A stretch of DNA of 59,437 nucleotides. It comes from Candolleomyces eurysporus (lineage: Eukaryota > Basidiomycota > Agaricomycetes > Agaricales > Psathyrellaceae). The stretch lies in contig JANBPK010000768.1 in assembly GCA_027579435.1 (NCBI GenBank), positions 1 through 59,437 of the forward strand, given 5' to 3'. A program made the translations under genes and the position numbers. The notes under the pieces are model-generated. The model did no database searches. It was given only the letters and a program-made list of their open reading frames with translations, and was not told the origin of the DNA. Below, piece by piece: positions 10,124 through 22,227 of the stretch; positions within the stretch are counted from its first letter, which is position 1, and each line of letters starts with the position of its first letter.

Positions 10124-11420
10124 TCAAAATACCGAGCCTGAGCCGCCTCGTCCGCGGAAGTCAAATGTGACTCTACGCACAAAACAATCAGCCGTCCCGT
10201 CCAACTCAGGCGCAAAGACCAAAAAAGAGACCGAGAAGTAACGATCACCCAACTCCCCAGCTCCCGCCTATGGTACCCTCCACGCTATCCGACACCCGGG
10301 CACGTATAGAATCCGGCCATATTCCAAGTGTTCGCATTTTGCTGAAAGGCAAAGAGGTGAGGTCGATGGTCCATTCGTACAATTCGAGAATTTCGTCTTC
10401 GTCCGCGTATCGCATGATTTTGTTGGAGTCGCTGGTGTAGAGGGATGAAGGAGGATCTATGAGCTGGTTTAGGTTGGTTTGGAGTGCGCAGGTTAGGATA
10501 GGGAAGGGTCGCCGTAGAAGAGGGCGATTCAGAGAATTTGCTTCAGATGGGCAAACAGTTCACCACACAGCACCGGGAGGGGAAGTTTGCCAGCGAGCCT
10601 ACCAAAACTTCGTCGTAAGACGTTGCCTGAAAGTAAAATAAAATCAATATCCACAGCTGAGATAGGCGACAGAAGTGACGCACCGTTTCCTGATAATCGC
10701 CCCTTTCGACACGAGGTGCCGCGACCTATCAAGGACGCACAACTTCAGAAGGCCACGAGAGCAGAGAAATGTAGGACACACAGGTTCTCGCCAATAGAAG
10801 CAACAGTATCATTATTTTTGATTTACGCAGGCTTTCTTAGCCGATCTTCCCGTTCCGCGGGCAACTCGACCTACTCGCAACAATGTAAACGCCCAAGGCC
10901 AACGATTGACCAATAAATCCGCACCTTTGTGATCTACGGTCTCGAACAGATAATCGTCAGAACCAAACTCTCTTCAGCAACCCGTACTGCGCAGCACTAC
11001 GTGTATGCGCCAGAAGGGCTAGCGATGGATGGAAATAGTTTTCCAAACTGTTGCTACGCAATTCAAGAGTCAGTATATCGGCCTTTGTTAAACGAGTCGG
11101 TAAGCCTTACCTCAGCACGTGCGTGTATCGGCTGGTCGACTCTAGCGAGACTCTTTGAGTAGCTGGAGAACCTATGTCACGGAATCAGCAAACACTAGAA
11201 TGGGAAGAATGCACGAAACGCTACCCACCTGGTCTGTGACACGGTAAAGACTTCTCTTTGGAGCAAATTGACTGGCGTCGACAGCTGTCCGTTGATCAGT
11301 CCAACAGTAGGATCGCGAGGTCTTTGGCGTTGAAGCAAGTGAAATTTTGGCAGCCTTTCGCGACCAAGCTGCTGGGACAGTGAGCCGGACCTCCGCGATG
11401 TCTAGGAGATTAAGAATCAT
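10124..11420 (-). CDS. Gene U, copy 2: unidentified protein upstream of NLR-1
   Basis: A multi-exon minus-strand gene inferred by comparing three copies. Segments that stay in frame, with mostly third-position differences from copy 3, are: DPTVGLINGQLS (about 11290-11330); KGADLLVNRWPW and LLRVGRVARGTGRSA (about 10835-10930); HLVSKGAIIRK; ATSYDEVLVGSLANF (about 10560-10620); IMRYADEDEILELYEW (about 10360-10420); and a last exon VTFDFRGRGGSGSVF ending at the TGA 10126-10124. Exon borders are not all certain, and a one-base gap relative to copy 3 precedes the first segment. I do not recognise the family. It sits about 400 bases 5' of NLR-1, same strand, and is always duplicated with it, suggesting linked function or simply shared duplication. 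Confidence 0.45.
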
Positions 11421-12203
11421 TGGAATCGGTATACGCCATGCAAGCCGAGGTACTGACTGAGAGCAACGACAGCTACGATGTCCCTGGTGATCTGACTCTT
11501 AGTGCGGGCGAGGAAGTCAATGATGAGGTCGATGGGTCTCCTCCCGGGCTATCTGTGGCCAAACATGAGTCCGTGAGCATGGGTGTTCATGTGGGAGAAG
11601 ACGCGANCGGATTTGCTTACCGAAATATCNGGCAACCAATTCTCCGAANAGCCAGCCATGGCTTGCATTCTTCGCCTCAAGGCCGTAGTGGGGATCTGAA
11701 AAGCGGACGCTCTGCTGAGAATTGGAGTTTGGAAGGAGGCGGATTTAGCANACCTTGCAGATGTTCTCGAGCGATCTGCTGCACTGTCACCCGCAATAAC
11801 CGTAGACAACAACTGAGAACGCGGTGCCTAGCCATTACAGCNCATGTCAGCAACAAACTCGCAACCAAAATACTAGATATCGAGCGCTCACCAAGATCCA
11901 TTGACACCGATATCTTCCCCTCTTCTACAGCCTTCTCAGCGAAGCCCGGGAATGCGGACGAATGCCGTTGGTGTTATGACTGAACGAGGACGGCAAAGGC
12001 GGGGGCGAGTGCGATATCGAATAGACCGTGAGCTGGGACGCTGTCGACGAACCCGAGCTNAGGCTGCGATCCGTGCCATCCAACCACTCCAAGGTCCGAG
12101 CTACGAGACTTGCAGTGACGCTATCTGAAGAACGGGACGATTCGTTGGTGATAACTCGAAATGAAGGCGAGTTTTNTGCTGATGGAAGACTCTTCAAGCA
12201 AGG

Positions 12204-12291
12204 NNNNNNNNNNNNNNNNNNNNNNNNNNNNNNNNNNNNNNNNNNNNNNNNNNNNNNNNNNNNNNNNNNNNNNNNNNNNNNNNNNNNNNNN
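12204..12291. other. Assembly gap (88 Ns)
   Basis: A run of 88 N inside the region that should encode the GH71 catalytic domain. Single Ns are also dense from 11.6 to 15.4 kb. Confidence 0.95.
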
Positions 12292-12299
12292 GCCTCTTT

Positions 12300-14090
12300 C
12301 AAATGCCTGNATCTCGACGCTTCTAAATGNCTNAATAAACGCAGCCCACACTCCCCTCTCCAGCGATGCATTCTTGACGAATAGCAAGCCAANATCCTCC
12401 ACATGGTACAGACGACTCCAGTGTATGGGGCGAACGTTCTGATCAGCTCTACTCTATCAAAGCCNTCAAGACGGGNAGTTATCCTGCCATCACNGTGAGN
12501 TCGTAGCCGACTATTTCTTGCNTACGCTCTGACGATGAAACAGAAAGANGTTATCTTCCATTGACCCAAGCCTCGTCCAATTGCCTCGGTTGACAGAGGT
12601 CGCTCGCCGGATGGATACATCTAGTCCCTCGTGCGTCTTGCCCTTCTCCAGGAACGAATNCATGACATTAATAGCTTCGCTCGCCGACAGGACTATCTTT
12701 NGGCAGCTGTGTTCGCGACGTCATTTTGAAGTCAGGCGGCCACATCGTCTGCCTCAACCACCCCGCGACCACAATATCCGTTGCTGGCTCACATGGACNT
12801 ACAAAGACNGCTACGACGACCCTACCACTAACCNCATCCTCTGCANCAGTGTCTCTACCCCGGAGACCNGCACCACGATCTCAAGTGTTCTGCTACCTGC
12901 GTCAGCCAAGGCTTTGCTTTTGGAGGTGTTGAGTGCGGAAGGGAATGTTAATGTGGGACGGTGCTTCGAGACGGGNCTGTCCTCAATTTAAATGGGTATG
13001 TAGGATGCTACCCCGGTAATACCAATCAGCGAACCNTGTACGATGGAAGATCCACCTCGGAGTCGACGAACACGATATTCAAGTNCCTGTCGACACGNGC
13101 TTCACGCGGGTACAAGTTTGTCGGTCTCGAGTATGGCAAAGAGTATTACTGTGGAAGNGTCATTCGAAGCGGAGTGACGGCTGGGTCAGATTCGCAGTGT
13201 GCTATGGCGTTTAGTGGCAAGGGTAAGTGTTCTTTCCTTGCCTTGAATGCGATTGATGGCTGATTGCTTTGCNTTCCAGCGGACGACAAATGCGGTGACG
13301 GNAATAGGANTGCAATNTATTCCAGGCNGTCGTCCTCGTCAAGTAATAGCACGACAACNACCACACCCANCACCTCAGCCACGACCATCAGTACTCCGCG
13401 GCTACAGCNNNTCTCTCAGTGACAAGATTTACCCCTCAAGGGTGTGTGGCAGAGGGAACGACTAGAAGCAGGATGCCAGCTATTCCCGCAGCGACATNAA
13501 GCCCAAGTNTGAAACTTGCTCTGCTCAGCATANCAATTCGCTGGAGCGGAATACGGGTGNGTCGTTTCCATTNGGTCCTATTAAATGCCCGCCACTGACT
13601 ATTGGCTTTCAACAGAGCGGCATGTTGTTGCGGTAACAGCGTAACCAACGANGGTGCCACGGGCTCCACAATTGCCTCCTCAAACTGCGCATCCACTTAC
13701 CCAGGCGACTCTCCCGACTCTGCGGTGGCGGNTGGACGACGAACCTCTTCCAAAAGATCAGCATCATCTGGACCGGCGACGGGTNCTATNTCGACACTGC
13801 TGATCGAAAGTTACGAGGCTACACTACCTCGAGCAGGTCGGTGACGACAGAGAAGTGTTTGAGCACTTTTTTGGAGTGTGGATTCGAGTCTTCTGCGACG
13901 CAGAATGGGGNTGCAGTGTTTCTATGGGAATGAAGTATTCAAGTCGGGGTCGTTGGGATCTCAGACGAGTAGTATGAAGTGTCTAGGTACGCTTTCGGTT
14001 TTGTGCCAACAGATTAGTCCGTGTTCTGAGGATAGATTTTGTGTTGCTCTAGGTAATTCAGCTCAGAATCATGATGCAGTGGACGAATAA
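12300..14090 (+). pseudogene. GH71 alpha-1,3-glucanase with four WSC domains, damaged
   Basis: The end of a GH71 (mutanase) domain is visible: LYSIKA.KTGSYPAIT at 12435-12494, an intron, KDVIFH.PKPRPIA, then DYLWAAVFAT at 12691-12720. Four cysteine-rich WSC carbohydrate-binding modules follow: about 12850-12985 (SATCVSQGFAFGGVECGREC), 12985-13290 (VGCYPGNTNQRT, YKFVGLEYGKEYYCG), 13430-13770 (GCVAEGTTRSR, FAGAEYGAACCCGNSVTN) and 13790-14090 (TADRKLRGYTTSS, QCFYGNEVFKSGS, ending at TAA 14088-14090). GH71 enzymes hydrolyse fungal cell-wall alpha-1,3-glucan; WSC modules anchor to glucans. Problems: TGA (12562-12564) where the family has Trp, TAA (12949-12951) inside ECYCG, and a frameshift before the Trp-Thr-Thr-Asn-Leu-Phe stretch near 13720. 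The N-terminal half, probably from about 11.45 kb, is unreadable. Decay or poor sequence both fit. Confidence 0.6.
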
Positions 14091-14998
14091 TCTNTATACC
14101 CAAGCATCATGATGTCTCGATGATACTCTCCCTTTTGCGTTTTCTTTTCTTTCCAACTTTGTTNTAAATGGNTTAAAGCGCTGGTGTACACTCACTGAAG
14201 AAAAAGNTATCANATTTATTCCAGTCCACGCTCTCCGAGAGAAGAGTTGCTGCAGGCCGCCTAACTTTGCCTCCTTGTCCTGCTTAAACTGCAAAAGCGA
14301 GCAGCAGGATGCGTTACAGCAAGCTGCGTAAGACCTTCTCTCAAAGACTCCAGTGCAAAGCATGAGGCAAAGGGTGTTTTGAAGAAGGCCAATAGGACAG
14401 GGTGGCCCCTCGTCCTCTTGGTGTCGANTATCAAGTACAAGAACTCGTTCAAGCCCGCCTTTCACCCGTCGNTCACCGTATCTTTAATCCAGCCGTTTGG
14501 ANCCAGAGAGACCATTAGAGCATGGCAAGGTGGGAACATCAGAGTCGATTCCCCAGTGTCTTGACGGAGGGACGAGTAGAAGNAGAGAAACTGCAGCAAC
14601 TGTGAGAGGTCGGGAGTGGGGAAAGCTTGGNTACNACGCCANTACTCCTGNCTGCATAGACCAGCCATGGAAGCTTCTCAAAGGACGATCGNGGTGAGGT
14701 TCGAGCCGTTCCNCGACGCTATTTCCTCTGCCGTCCGGTCCGGCGTCCTTNGCAGCCACTCAACTATCNCTGATCACTAGTTTGACTTGACCTGANTCTT
14801 TTCCACTCGCCTCTGCCCAGCCATAGGCTTTCTCTTCCTCNCACCCGCTCTGATTAGCGCACCAGAAGGCTCTCAAAATGCAAGAAACNCAAGAACCGGC
14901 GAAATAACTCGAATCTGACAGCTTGTTTCATGTCAACAGTCGAAAAAAAATTCCTGGGGATCCTGTTCNAGTGCGGACGCTCCAAAACAGNCCANAAG

Positions 14999-16601
14999 AT
15001 GGCCGAATCTACGGCTACACCCACTGTCTCGACCACCATTTNAGGTGCTNNNNANTNNNNGGTCGTCAGCCCCATCGCATACGCCGGAGATGTCAAGAGG
15101 GCGAAGAAACAAGGTGCGTGCTCNNACTGCNATTCAGTCCGAGAGTTTCCTGACGATTTCACAGTGGGGTTTTACATTGCCGACTCCAACTNACCCTACG
15201 ACAAGTGCNTCGTCTCTCTCTACGNATTCCGCTTCATTCACTCAAATCTCTCGCTCCTAGGCTCATGTGGACGCTCNNCNNNAAAGACCCGGAACACTGG
15301 ATCCCCATCTCCACCATCGCCTCCTTCAAACGCATGCGCGAGTACACATCGCACAGCTCCGAATGGCTCGTCTCCGCCCTCCATTCCNCNNTTGAANTCA
15401 ATTCTACCGGCGACAAAGTCCGCCGAACGACCGAAGTCGAGGAACCCAAGGACCCCTTCGAGCACAGCGTCTACGCTAAAGGCTTCCCGGAGGACGAGGA
15501 CGCAACTCTGCAGCAGCGCCTGGAAGCGTTTTTCAACACGTACGGCGCTATCAACTCTGTCAGGATACGGAGGGACGAGAACAAAAAGTTGAAGGCCTCC
15601 GTCTTCGCAGAGTTTGCGGATTTCGAGACGGTGGACAAGTTCTTGAAGGCCGAGCCTAAACCCACGTTCGAGGGTAAAGAGCTACTCATTATGTCCAAGG
15701 CGGACTATTGCGACATGAAGATCAAGGAGAAGGGGTTGACGGGCAAGGCTGCCGTGCACAGGAGAGAAACTATCGCCAAGGGTCGTGGTTTTGACGCCTT
15801 CAAGGAGATGAAGAGTGGGGCAGACAAACCAAAACAATACAACAAAGCCATCCTCGAGTACATCGGGAACCGAATCACCATCTGCAGGGATTACAAAGGC
15901 AACGGCTCGGTGGATCCTGAAGATGTTCCTTTTGTCCGAGGTGCGACGTTGCGGTTCGACGGGTGCGGAGGCGACTGCACTTCGAGCGATATCAAGGATC
16001 CATTGAAGGAAAAGTTTGGTGGGAGGCCACCGTATATCAAGTATTCCCGGGGAGACGACTTTGGGTTGTTGGGTTCCACAAGGCCCTCACGGAAGAAGAG
16101 ATCAGCTCTGTGAAGGAGTTGGTGAAGGTGAATGAGAAGGAGGTTACATGAAGTTTGCCTTCGGGTTTGTCCCTTTTTCCGCTCGCTAACGGTCAGTCAC
16201 TAATTTAGTTTCAGAGGAACGAAAAGGCTTTCCAAATAGAACGAGCACAAGTCGCTGCCAAAAGCGCCTTCATCCAACTTGACAAAACCACCGGCAAGGG
16301 NTNGCATGGCGCAGGTCGTGGAGGTAGAGGCGGACGTGGTGGNNGTGGNGGTCGTGGAGGAGGCGGTCGTGGAGGAGGTGGACGCGGAGGAGGTGGACGC
16401 AGTGGAGGCCGTGACTCCAAGCCCACTGCTGCCGCTGAAGGTGCCGAAAAGACCGACGCGGAAGCGGGCGAGAAGAGGAAGCGAGGCGTTGAGCCCGACG
16501 GTGGGCCATATGCGGGAACGAGAGGCACCAATGCTCCTCCTGCATTGGCCAGGAGCGAGAGTGCAACCAAAAAACAAAAGGTTGATGGAGAGTCATCCTA
16601 A
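14999..16601 (+). CDS. LHP1: La RNA-binding protein homologue
   Basis: Exons 14999-15113, 15165-15204, 15261-16142 and 16209-16601; about 476 aa if one missing base near 16061 is allowed. The La motif reads KKQVGFYIADSN, PYDKLMWTL, then DPEHWIPISTIASFKRMREY. RRM1 follows (SVYAKGFP, AINSVRIRRDENKKLKASVF), then a second RRM-like region (AILEYIGNRITICRDYKGNG, FGGRPPYIKYSRGDDFG | VVGFHKALTEEEI). The C-terminus is an RGG stretch (GRGGGGRGGGGRGGG) and a KR-rich end (EKRKRGVEPDG). La proteins bind the 3' UUU-OH of RNA polymerase III transcripts in the nucleus, protecting and folding tRNA precursors. The frame changes between DDFG and VVGFHKA without a possible intron, so a single-base assembly error is likely in this essential-type gene. 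Confidence 0.85.
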
Positions 16602-17410
16602 ATCAAGCCAAATGTATCTACTTTAGTTACTCAGTACTCTGTACCAACATTGCGACCGTTCCTGCGGCCGGCCTGACCATCAGAAATTCGAAATATTAGC
16701 AACATTTTTTATTTTTGATAATTATTAGGGTAGAGGCTTGCTACCTCCAACCATAACGCCCCCACGACCAAGCACTGCATCCATTTTCCAATTATTCCAC
16801 CGCGCAACGATGCGTTGCGACTATGAAAATCACTCTCAAACACATTAGACCAAGCTGTGCAGTTACATCAACTGCCAACATCAATGTTCTTTGGTTAGCA
16901 AAAAAGAGAAGGACGCGGTGCTGAGAGTGCATTCAGTATGAGTAGTGCTTGATACTTGAAGTTCATGTGTACTAAAGCCTGGTTGCTGTAGTGAATTTTA
17001 ATGCACCTCCAAAGGTTCTTGCTGCAGCTGTGAACTCCATGGACAATGGTCCGAGGTCAACTTGGAGTGTTGTCATGTGAGTGAAGTGACAACCGACAAG
17101 ACCAGTGAAATGTCTTTGGATATTCAACCACCCATGTCAAATAGAAACCCTGATTGCAAGACCCCGTATCACCTTTACATTAGCACTGAGCTCAAACTAT
17201 GCCACTCACCACTCACAAGAAATAAAAATGACCTGGAATTCAGGTTATGTTGTCCAAGTTGGCATCCACCAAAATATAGGACAAATGCCTTGAACTACCC
17301 TGAACTAGAAATAGAGTATCCAATATCAGCATAATTTACAAAGAAGAGCAAAAATTGAATTCATGGTAAATACTGCATGTACAAGAAGCAACAGTGATAG
17401 TAAGAATAAT
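16602..17410. other. Intergenic, no gene recognised
   Basis: AT-rich sequence between the convergent 3' ends of the La gene and NLR-2. Short frames exist (for example 17062-17334), but none resembles a known protein or has gene-like context. Homology with the 3' flank of NLR-1 begins near 17410. Confidence 0.4.
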
Positions 17411-17454
17411 ATTCAGGGTCTAAATCTGAGAAAATATGGATTGATCATAATCCT

Positions 17455-20400
17455 TCAACATATAGAAATGTCAAGAATATAGACTCTGCCATTTGCACAC
17501 CCAATGGCTGCAAGTGAGAATGTAGAATCAAAAGATATATGGACAACATCCCAGCTTGAGGGAAACCAGCAAATTGGGACTGGTGTTGGCAAATTCAGGC
17601 CGACCAGTTTGACTCTAACCAATCCAGAAACAAATGGGGTGTGTTTTTTCAGGTTTGCATAAAATGTTGAAGAGTTGGAAAAAATCATATAAAAATGTTG
17701 ATCTTCAAGAGTGGCAAGAAGGGTTCCTGCCTGGCTGTCCCACAGGCACACTGTGCCATTATATGATGCAGATGCCAGCCTTTGCCCATCAGGCGAGAAG
17801 GCAACACTGTTTACCCCAAAGGAATGGCCTTTAAGAGTGGCAAGAAGGGCTCCTGCTTGGCTGTCCCACAGGCGCACTGTNTTGTCATATGATGCAGATG
17901 CCAGCCTTTGCCCATCAAACGAAAAGGTAACACTCTTGACCTGACTGGAATGGCCCTTAAGAGTTGCAAAAAGGGTTCCTGCCTGGCTGTCCCACAGGCA
18001 CACAGTTCCATCCTCTGATGCAGATGCCAGCCTTTGCTGGTCAGGTGAGAAGGCAAGACTGGTTACCCAACCAGAATGTCCTTCGAAGGTAGCAAGAGAT
18101 GTTTCTGGTTGTCTATTCCACAGGCGCACTGTCTTATCATCTGATGCAGATGCCAGTCTTTGCCCATCAGGTGAGAAAGCAACACTGACTACCTCATCAG
18201 AGTGACCTTCTAAAACAGCAAGCTGAGACCCTGTCTGGCTGTCCCACAGACATACTGTATGGTCACCTGATGTCAGATGCCAGTGTTTCCCATTCAGGTG
18301 AGAAGGTAACACTGATTATCCACCTGGAATGTCCTTTAAAAGTCATAAGAAGGGTTCCTGCTTGGCTGTCCCACAGGCGCACTATACTATCAACTGATGC
18401 AGATGCCAGTGTTTGCCCATCAGGCGAAAAGGCAATACTGTTTACCCGATTGGAATGGCCATAAAAATTGGCAAGAAGAGTTCCTGCTTGGCTGTTCCAC
18501 AAGCGCACTGTTTTGTCATCTGAGGCAGATGCCAGCTGTTTCCCATCAGGTGAGAAGGCAACACATCTTACTCCATTGGAATGGCCTTTGAGTGTAGTAA
18601 GCAGAGTTGCTTCTTGGCTATTCCACAGGCAGACTGTTCTATCATTNGATGCGGATGCCAAGCTTTGCCCATCAGGTGAGAAGGCAACACTATTGATCCA
18701 CTTGGAATGGCCTTCAAAAGTGGCAAGAAGGGTCCCTTTTTGGCTGTCCCACATGCACACTTTTTTGTCACCTGANGCAGATGCCAGCCTTTGCCCATCA
18801 GGTGAGAAGGTGACACTGTTTACCCAATTGGAATGGCCTTNAAGAGTNGCAAGAAGGGNNCCTGCTTGGCTGTCCCACAGGCGCACTGTCTTGTCGCCTG
18901 ATGCAGATGCAAGCCTTTGCCCATCAGGTGAGAAGGCAACACTGTGTACCCCCATCAGAATGGCCCTGCAAAACTGCAAGCTCTAATGGCCATCTCGTAT
19001 CTCCTTTATTGATACATACTCTGCTGTTCTCATTTCCATATACTTCTTGAATCATTGTTTCCTTTGGTGCCAGAGGTATGCAAGACCAATATATATGCAA
19101 AGGTGCTCTTTTGATAATGTTAGAATTCAGCAAAAGAAACCTCTGGCCATCTTGAAACATTTTTTTTCAATAAGTCTGAGCCACTGCCAGTATGACTTGC
19201 CTAGTATTATTGTGATATACTTTAGTGACAATTTAATGGTTGAAACCACAGAAAATGACATACCAGTACAGCTAAAGCCCCTTTTAATGCAGTGTGTGCT
19301 GCATCCAGCTGTTTGATACAGGCCAATGCTTCCAGCCAGTGCATTAGATGCTCCTTTGAAAATTCATTCAGCAGGGCCATGAGACTTGGGTCCATTATTT
19401 TCAGTTTGCTCAGATGATGAGCCCAATGGTGGGCTGCATATTGCAATTCTTGTGAAATGTGTTCTGTACTCAGGCCTCCTTTGAGCAAATCATCCAGGTC
19501 TTTAAATTGGTCCTCAGAAGGTATAGGCACCTGGCAAATATTGAATTTGAGTTGCCTGTTCATCACTTGCAAGCAAAACTTGGCCAATTCCAAATGATGT
19601 TCCTCTTCTACAATTTGGAATTCAAGAGCACAAGAGGAGCCAGTCATAAAGTCAAGGAAAAGATTTGTGGTGCACTTTGTAAGTGAGAGCAGAGCCTTCA
19701 CCAAATGGTGCAAGAACTGAATGCAAGTTNNCCAAAGTAGCATGAACAGCACCTTCTCTCTGATCCAATAGGCTTGCTAAAGCCATGNCAGNAAGAGGGG
19801 TCTGCAGAACTACAATGGCACCAACAACAATTTTAAATCGACTGAGCCAGTTCTCTGCATTTTCAGCAGGCTTGGCAGATTTAAGCACATNGAGATANAA
19901 TCCACCCAGTTGAGTTAATGAGCCAGGACTGTCAGACTCCAAATCCAGAAGACTTGCAAGTTGNCNNTTAGGATCNAGGTGTTGCTTATCAAGTATGAAC
20001 TTGACAGCAGTGGATGCATAGATAAAGAGTTTCCCAGACAACTTGGCAAGTTTAGCCTTGTCCTCTGCTGTTGGTTGCCTGTAAGGATCATATGCATNCC
20101 CCTAGAGCCTCCTGGATTTGGAGNGGNGACAGAGAGTGGTTNACATATAGGGAAATATCCTGCTCCACTATCAGGTCTTCTATTTCCTGAAGATGGAAGA
20201 TATTTGCATTTGGTGTACCCATATACCTGCTTCTCAGCCCAAGCTCTGGACGAGTGGTGAGAAAGATTTTGATATTTGGCAGCTGAGAGACTGAGGATAT
20301 GAGAAGGCTCAGAACAGCTGTGGCATCAGGTTCAATGCATTCATCCAGAGCATCAAAGACCAGCACAAGAGGATTCACTCTTTGCTCAAGCAGTGAATAC

Positions 20401-21841
20401 AGTGGCTTGGCCACAAGCAAGTTGAACTGTTGGGTGAGAACTTTGTCTAGAGCTTCAGGGTTGCTGATAATGGCAGCTGCAATAGCTTTTCCATAAGATG
20501 CATGATAGCGAGCAAGCTGGTATGCAATGGTGTGCACAAANCCCAAAGATTTCCTTCGACCCTCTTGATCTCGAGAAAAGAAGAAGGTAGCCCCAAGACA
20601 GTTGATCTCAGGGTCTGCAGCACGCTGTGCCACAGTTATAGCCACTGTAGACTTGCCAATCCCAGCAATGCCATCAAGAATATATAGTGGAGGGTTATGG
20701 CCATCAGCACTAACACCACTCATCCAGCGTCCCACATTAGCCAACAGGGTGGAGCGAGTGCCCTCAAAGCATGGCATGATCTTGGCTGCAACCTCTTGTG
20801 AGTCATAAGTGGCACCAGGAACCCGCTTCAGTCGGTCAAGGGTTGAATTCTGCCTGACCAGTCAATGAATTTCTCAATGAATGGACAGAGAACAAACCTC
20901 AAAGTGCCCTGCCTGGTCCTGAACAGTGCCAAGAATGTCAGCCAAGACAATTGTTCCTGCAATATGATTTTCAATCTACCAACAATGAGTTACTTCAGCA
21001 AGAATACAGCAGGGTCACAGAAGCATACCCAAAAGCAATGCAAGAGTTCATTGAGGCTCTTGTTTGCCTTCTTGAGAACCTCAACATCATCCTCTGCCAG
21101 CACATATGCTGTGATTCCTGTTGACTTCTCCTTATTTGCAGCCTCCAACGTGACCCATATCCCCCTGTAGCCGTCCTCCGATTAGTTGAACGTCAGAACA
21201 GCAATTCAAAAAAGATACATACGCTACAAGACGGCCGATGCTATCCTTCAGATCCTTCGACAGAAGCCTTGCATCCTTCCCCTTGACGACATTGATAATA
21301 CTGGAGCCAAGGAGATCGCAACGTTTCTTCAAAATTTCCACCTCTTCCTTGTTGGAGTCAACTTTCTATGCAACACTTGAACAACATGCACAAACTTGAA
21401 GGGAAGTTTCGCATACCTCAATGACATCCACCACTTTCAGTAGTGCTTCGGCCGGACCCTTGAACGGCTCNGGAACGAGGGNNGCNGCNATATCCAGNGC
21501 AGTCTTGAANGTTCCCATNGCAATCGCCNGGACCTTNGAGGAACNCCNNCNNNAGCATCTTGAGGCNTTGTTTCGCNCNCAGGCTCNCCCTCGTTCTTCG
21601 GCTTGCCTCGATCGAGCAACGACTTGACACNCTTNTCCGCCTTNTNCATGCCCTTTTCCACCTTAGCCTTCCCTTTNTCATACTTCTTCCCCANCCACGC
21701 TCTAAATCCCTTGGATGTACCANGGGNTTGACTGCCATCGGTGCCTGGCGTCGCAGCGCGAGACGGGATCGGTGTGCTGCGCTCCGGATTGTCGGGAAGG
21801 CCACGNTTGTCGNNTCCTCCAGAGTGAGTAAATTCGGCCAT
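17455..21841 (-). pseudogene. NLR-2: helical-bundle/NACHT/WD40 paralogue with ten WD40 repeats, frameshifted
   Basis: Start ATG at 21841 (MAEFTHSGG) with the same exon plan as NLR-1. Present are the basic N-terminus, the helical bundle (EILKKRCDLLGSSIINV), NACHT ([37 protein letters not shown]), the linker helices and ten WD40 repeats, ending with [10 protein letters not shown] and [11 protein letters not shown]. The reading frame breaks at about 19655 (one extra base after HHKSFP), in a run of five C at 18949-18953 (one base too many between LQGHSD and VHSVAFS), and near 18295 in the sixth repeat. Ns lie at 20097, 20124-20142, 19730 and across the N-terminal exon. Domains outside these breaks are intact and close to NLR-1, so recent decay and assembly error are both possible. 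Without the breaks the protein would be roughly 1350 aa. Confidence 0.8.
17700..18950 (-). repeat. WD40 repeat array of NLR-2, ten 126-bp units
   Basis: Ten head-to-tail 42-codon units with the core [27 protein letters not shown]. Units differ mainly at a few codons: the residues after GHS (NW, KW, NG, NR, RW, DE, GW, SQ, FG), the DK/ND/ED/YD pair and the Trp-Asp-Ser/Asn-Ser stretch. These surface positions are those that vary in highly conserved WD40 arrays of fungal NLRs. The near-identity between units at DNA level points to recent expansion or gene conversion. Unit six carries the frameshift. Confidence 0.85.
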
Positions 21842-22227
21842 ATCGATTCGTTGGTTGGTTGGTTCGAAAAGCTCGGTTAGATCGCAAAGTTTCGACGGTG
21901 GATGGTGGTCCAAGTTCAAGTTGCGGTGAGAGAGCCTCGAGGCATTCCTGATGCTGATCGATGACCATCCCGTGACTCTGCGGTTGGGCGTCTAACCTCC
22001 GGAAGTCACTTCGGCCCATCCTTTGTGGGCGCCGAGCCGATATACTCTCGAAGGGAAATCAATGGCTGACGAATCACCGAGTCGAAAGATCCGGTAAGAT
22101 ATCGCTAAACTTGTACTCATGACCCTCAAACGAGGACTCTGCAATTGGTATAGATAAGCATATAGACGTATCGGTATCGAATCTTCAATCACAATCGAGA
22201 TCGAGATCGAAACCCAAGCCGCAAAGG

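Noticed and set aside
11420..11983. 187-codon plus-strand frame as a separate gene
   Set aside because: It has Ns, atypical composition and no motif. It more likely covers the unreadable N-terminal part of the GH71 gene or the start region of gene U.
12028..12442. Several frames across the N block
   Set aside because: They are open only because N codons are not stops.
16200..16596. Ser/Thr- and Pro/Arg-rich minus-strand frames
   Set aside because: Antisense of the RGG-encoding exon of the La gene; low-complexity GC-rich sequence keeps several frames open.
17700..18950. Regularly spaced repeats that could suggest a CRISPR array or satellite
   Set aside because: Units are directly adjacent, 126 bp (42 codons) long and encode WD40 blades; the organism is a fungus.
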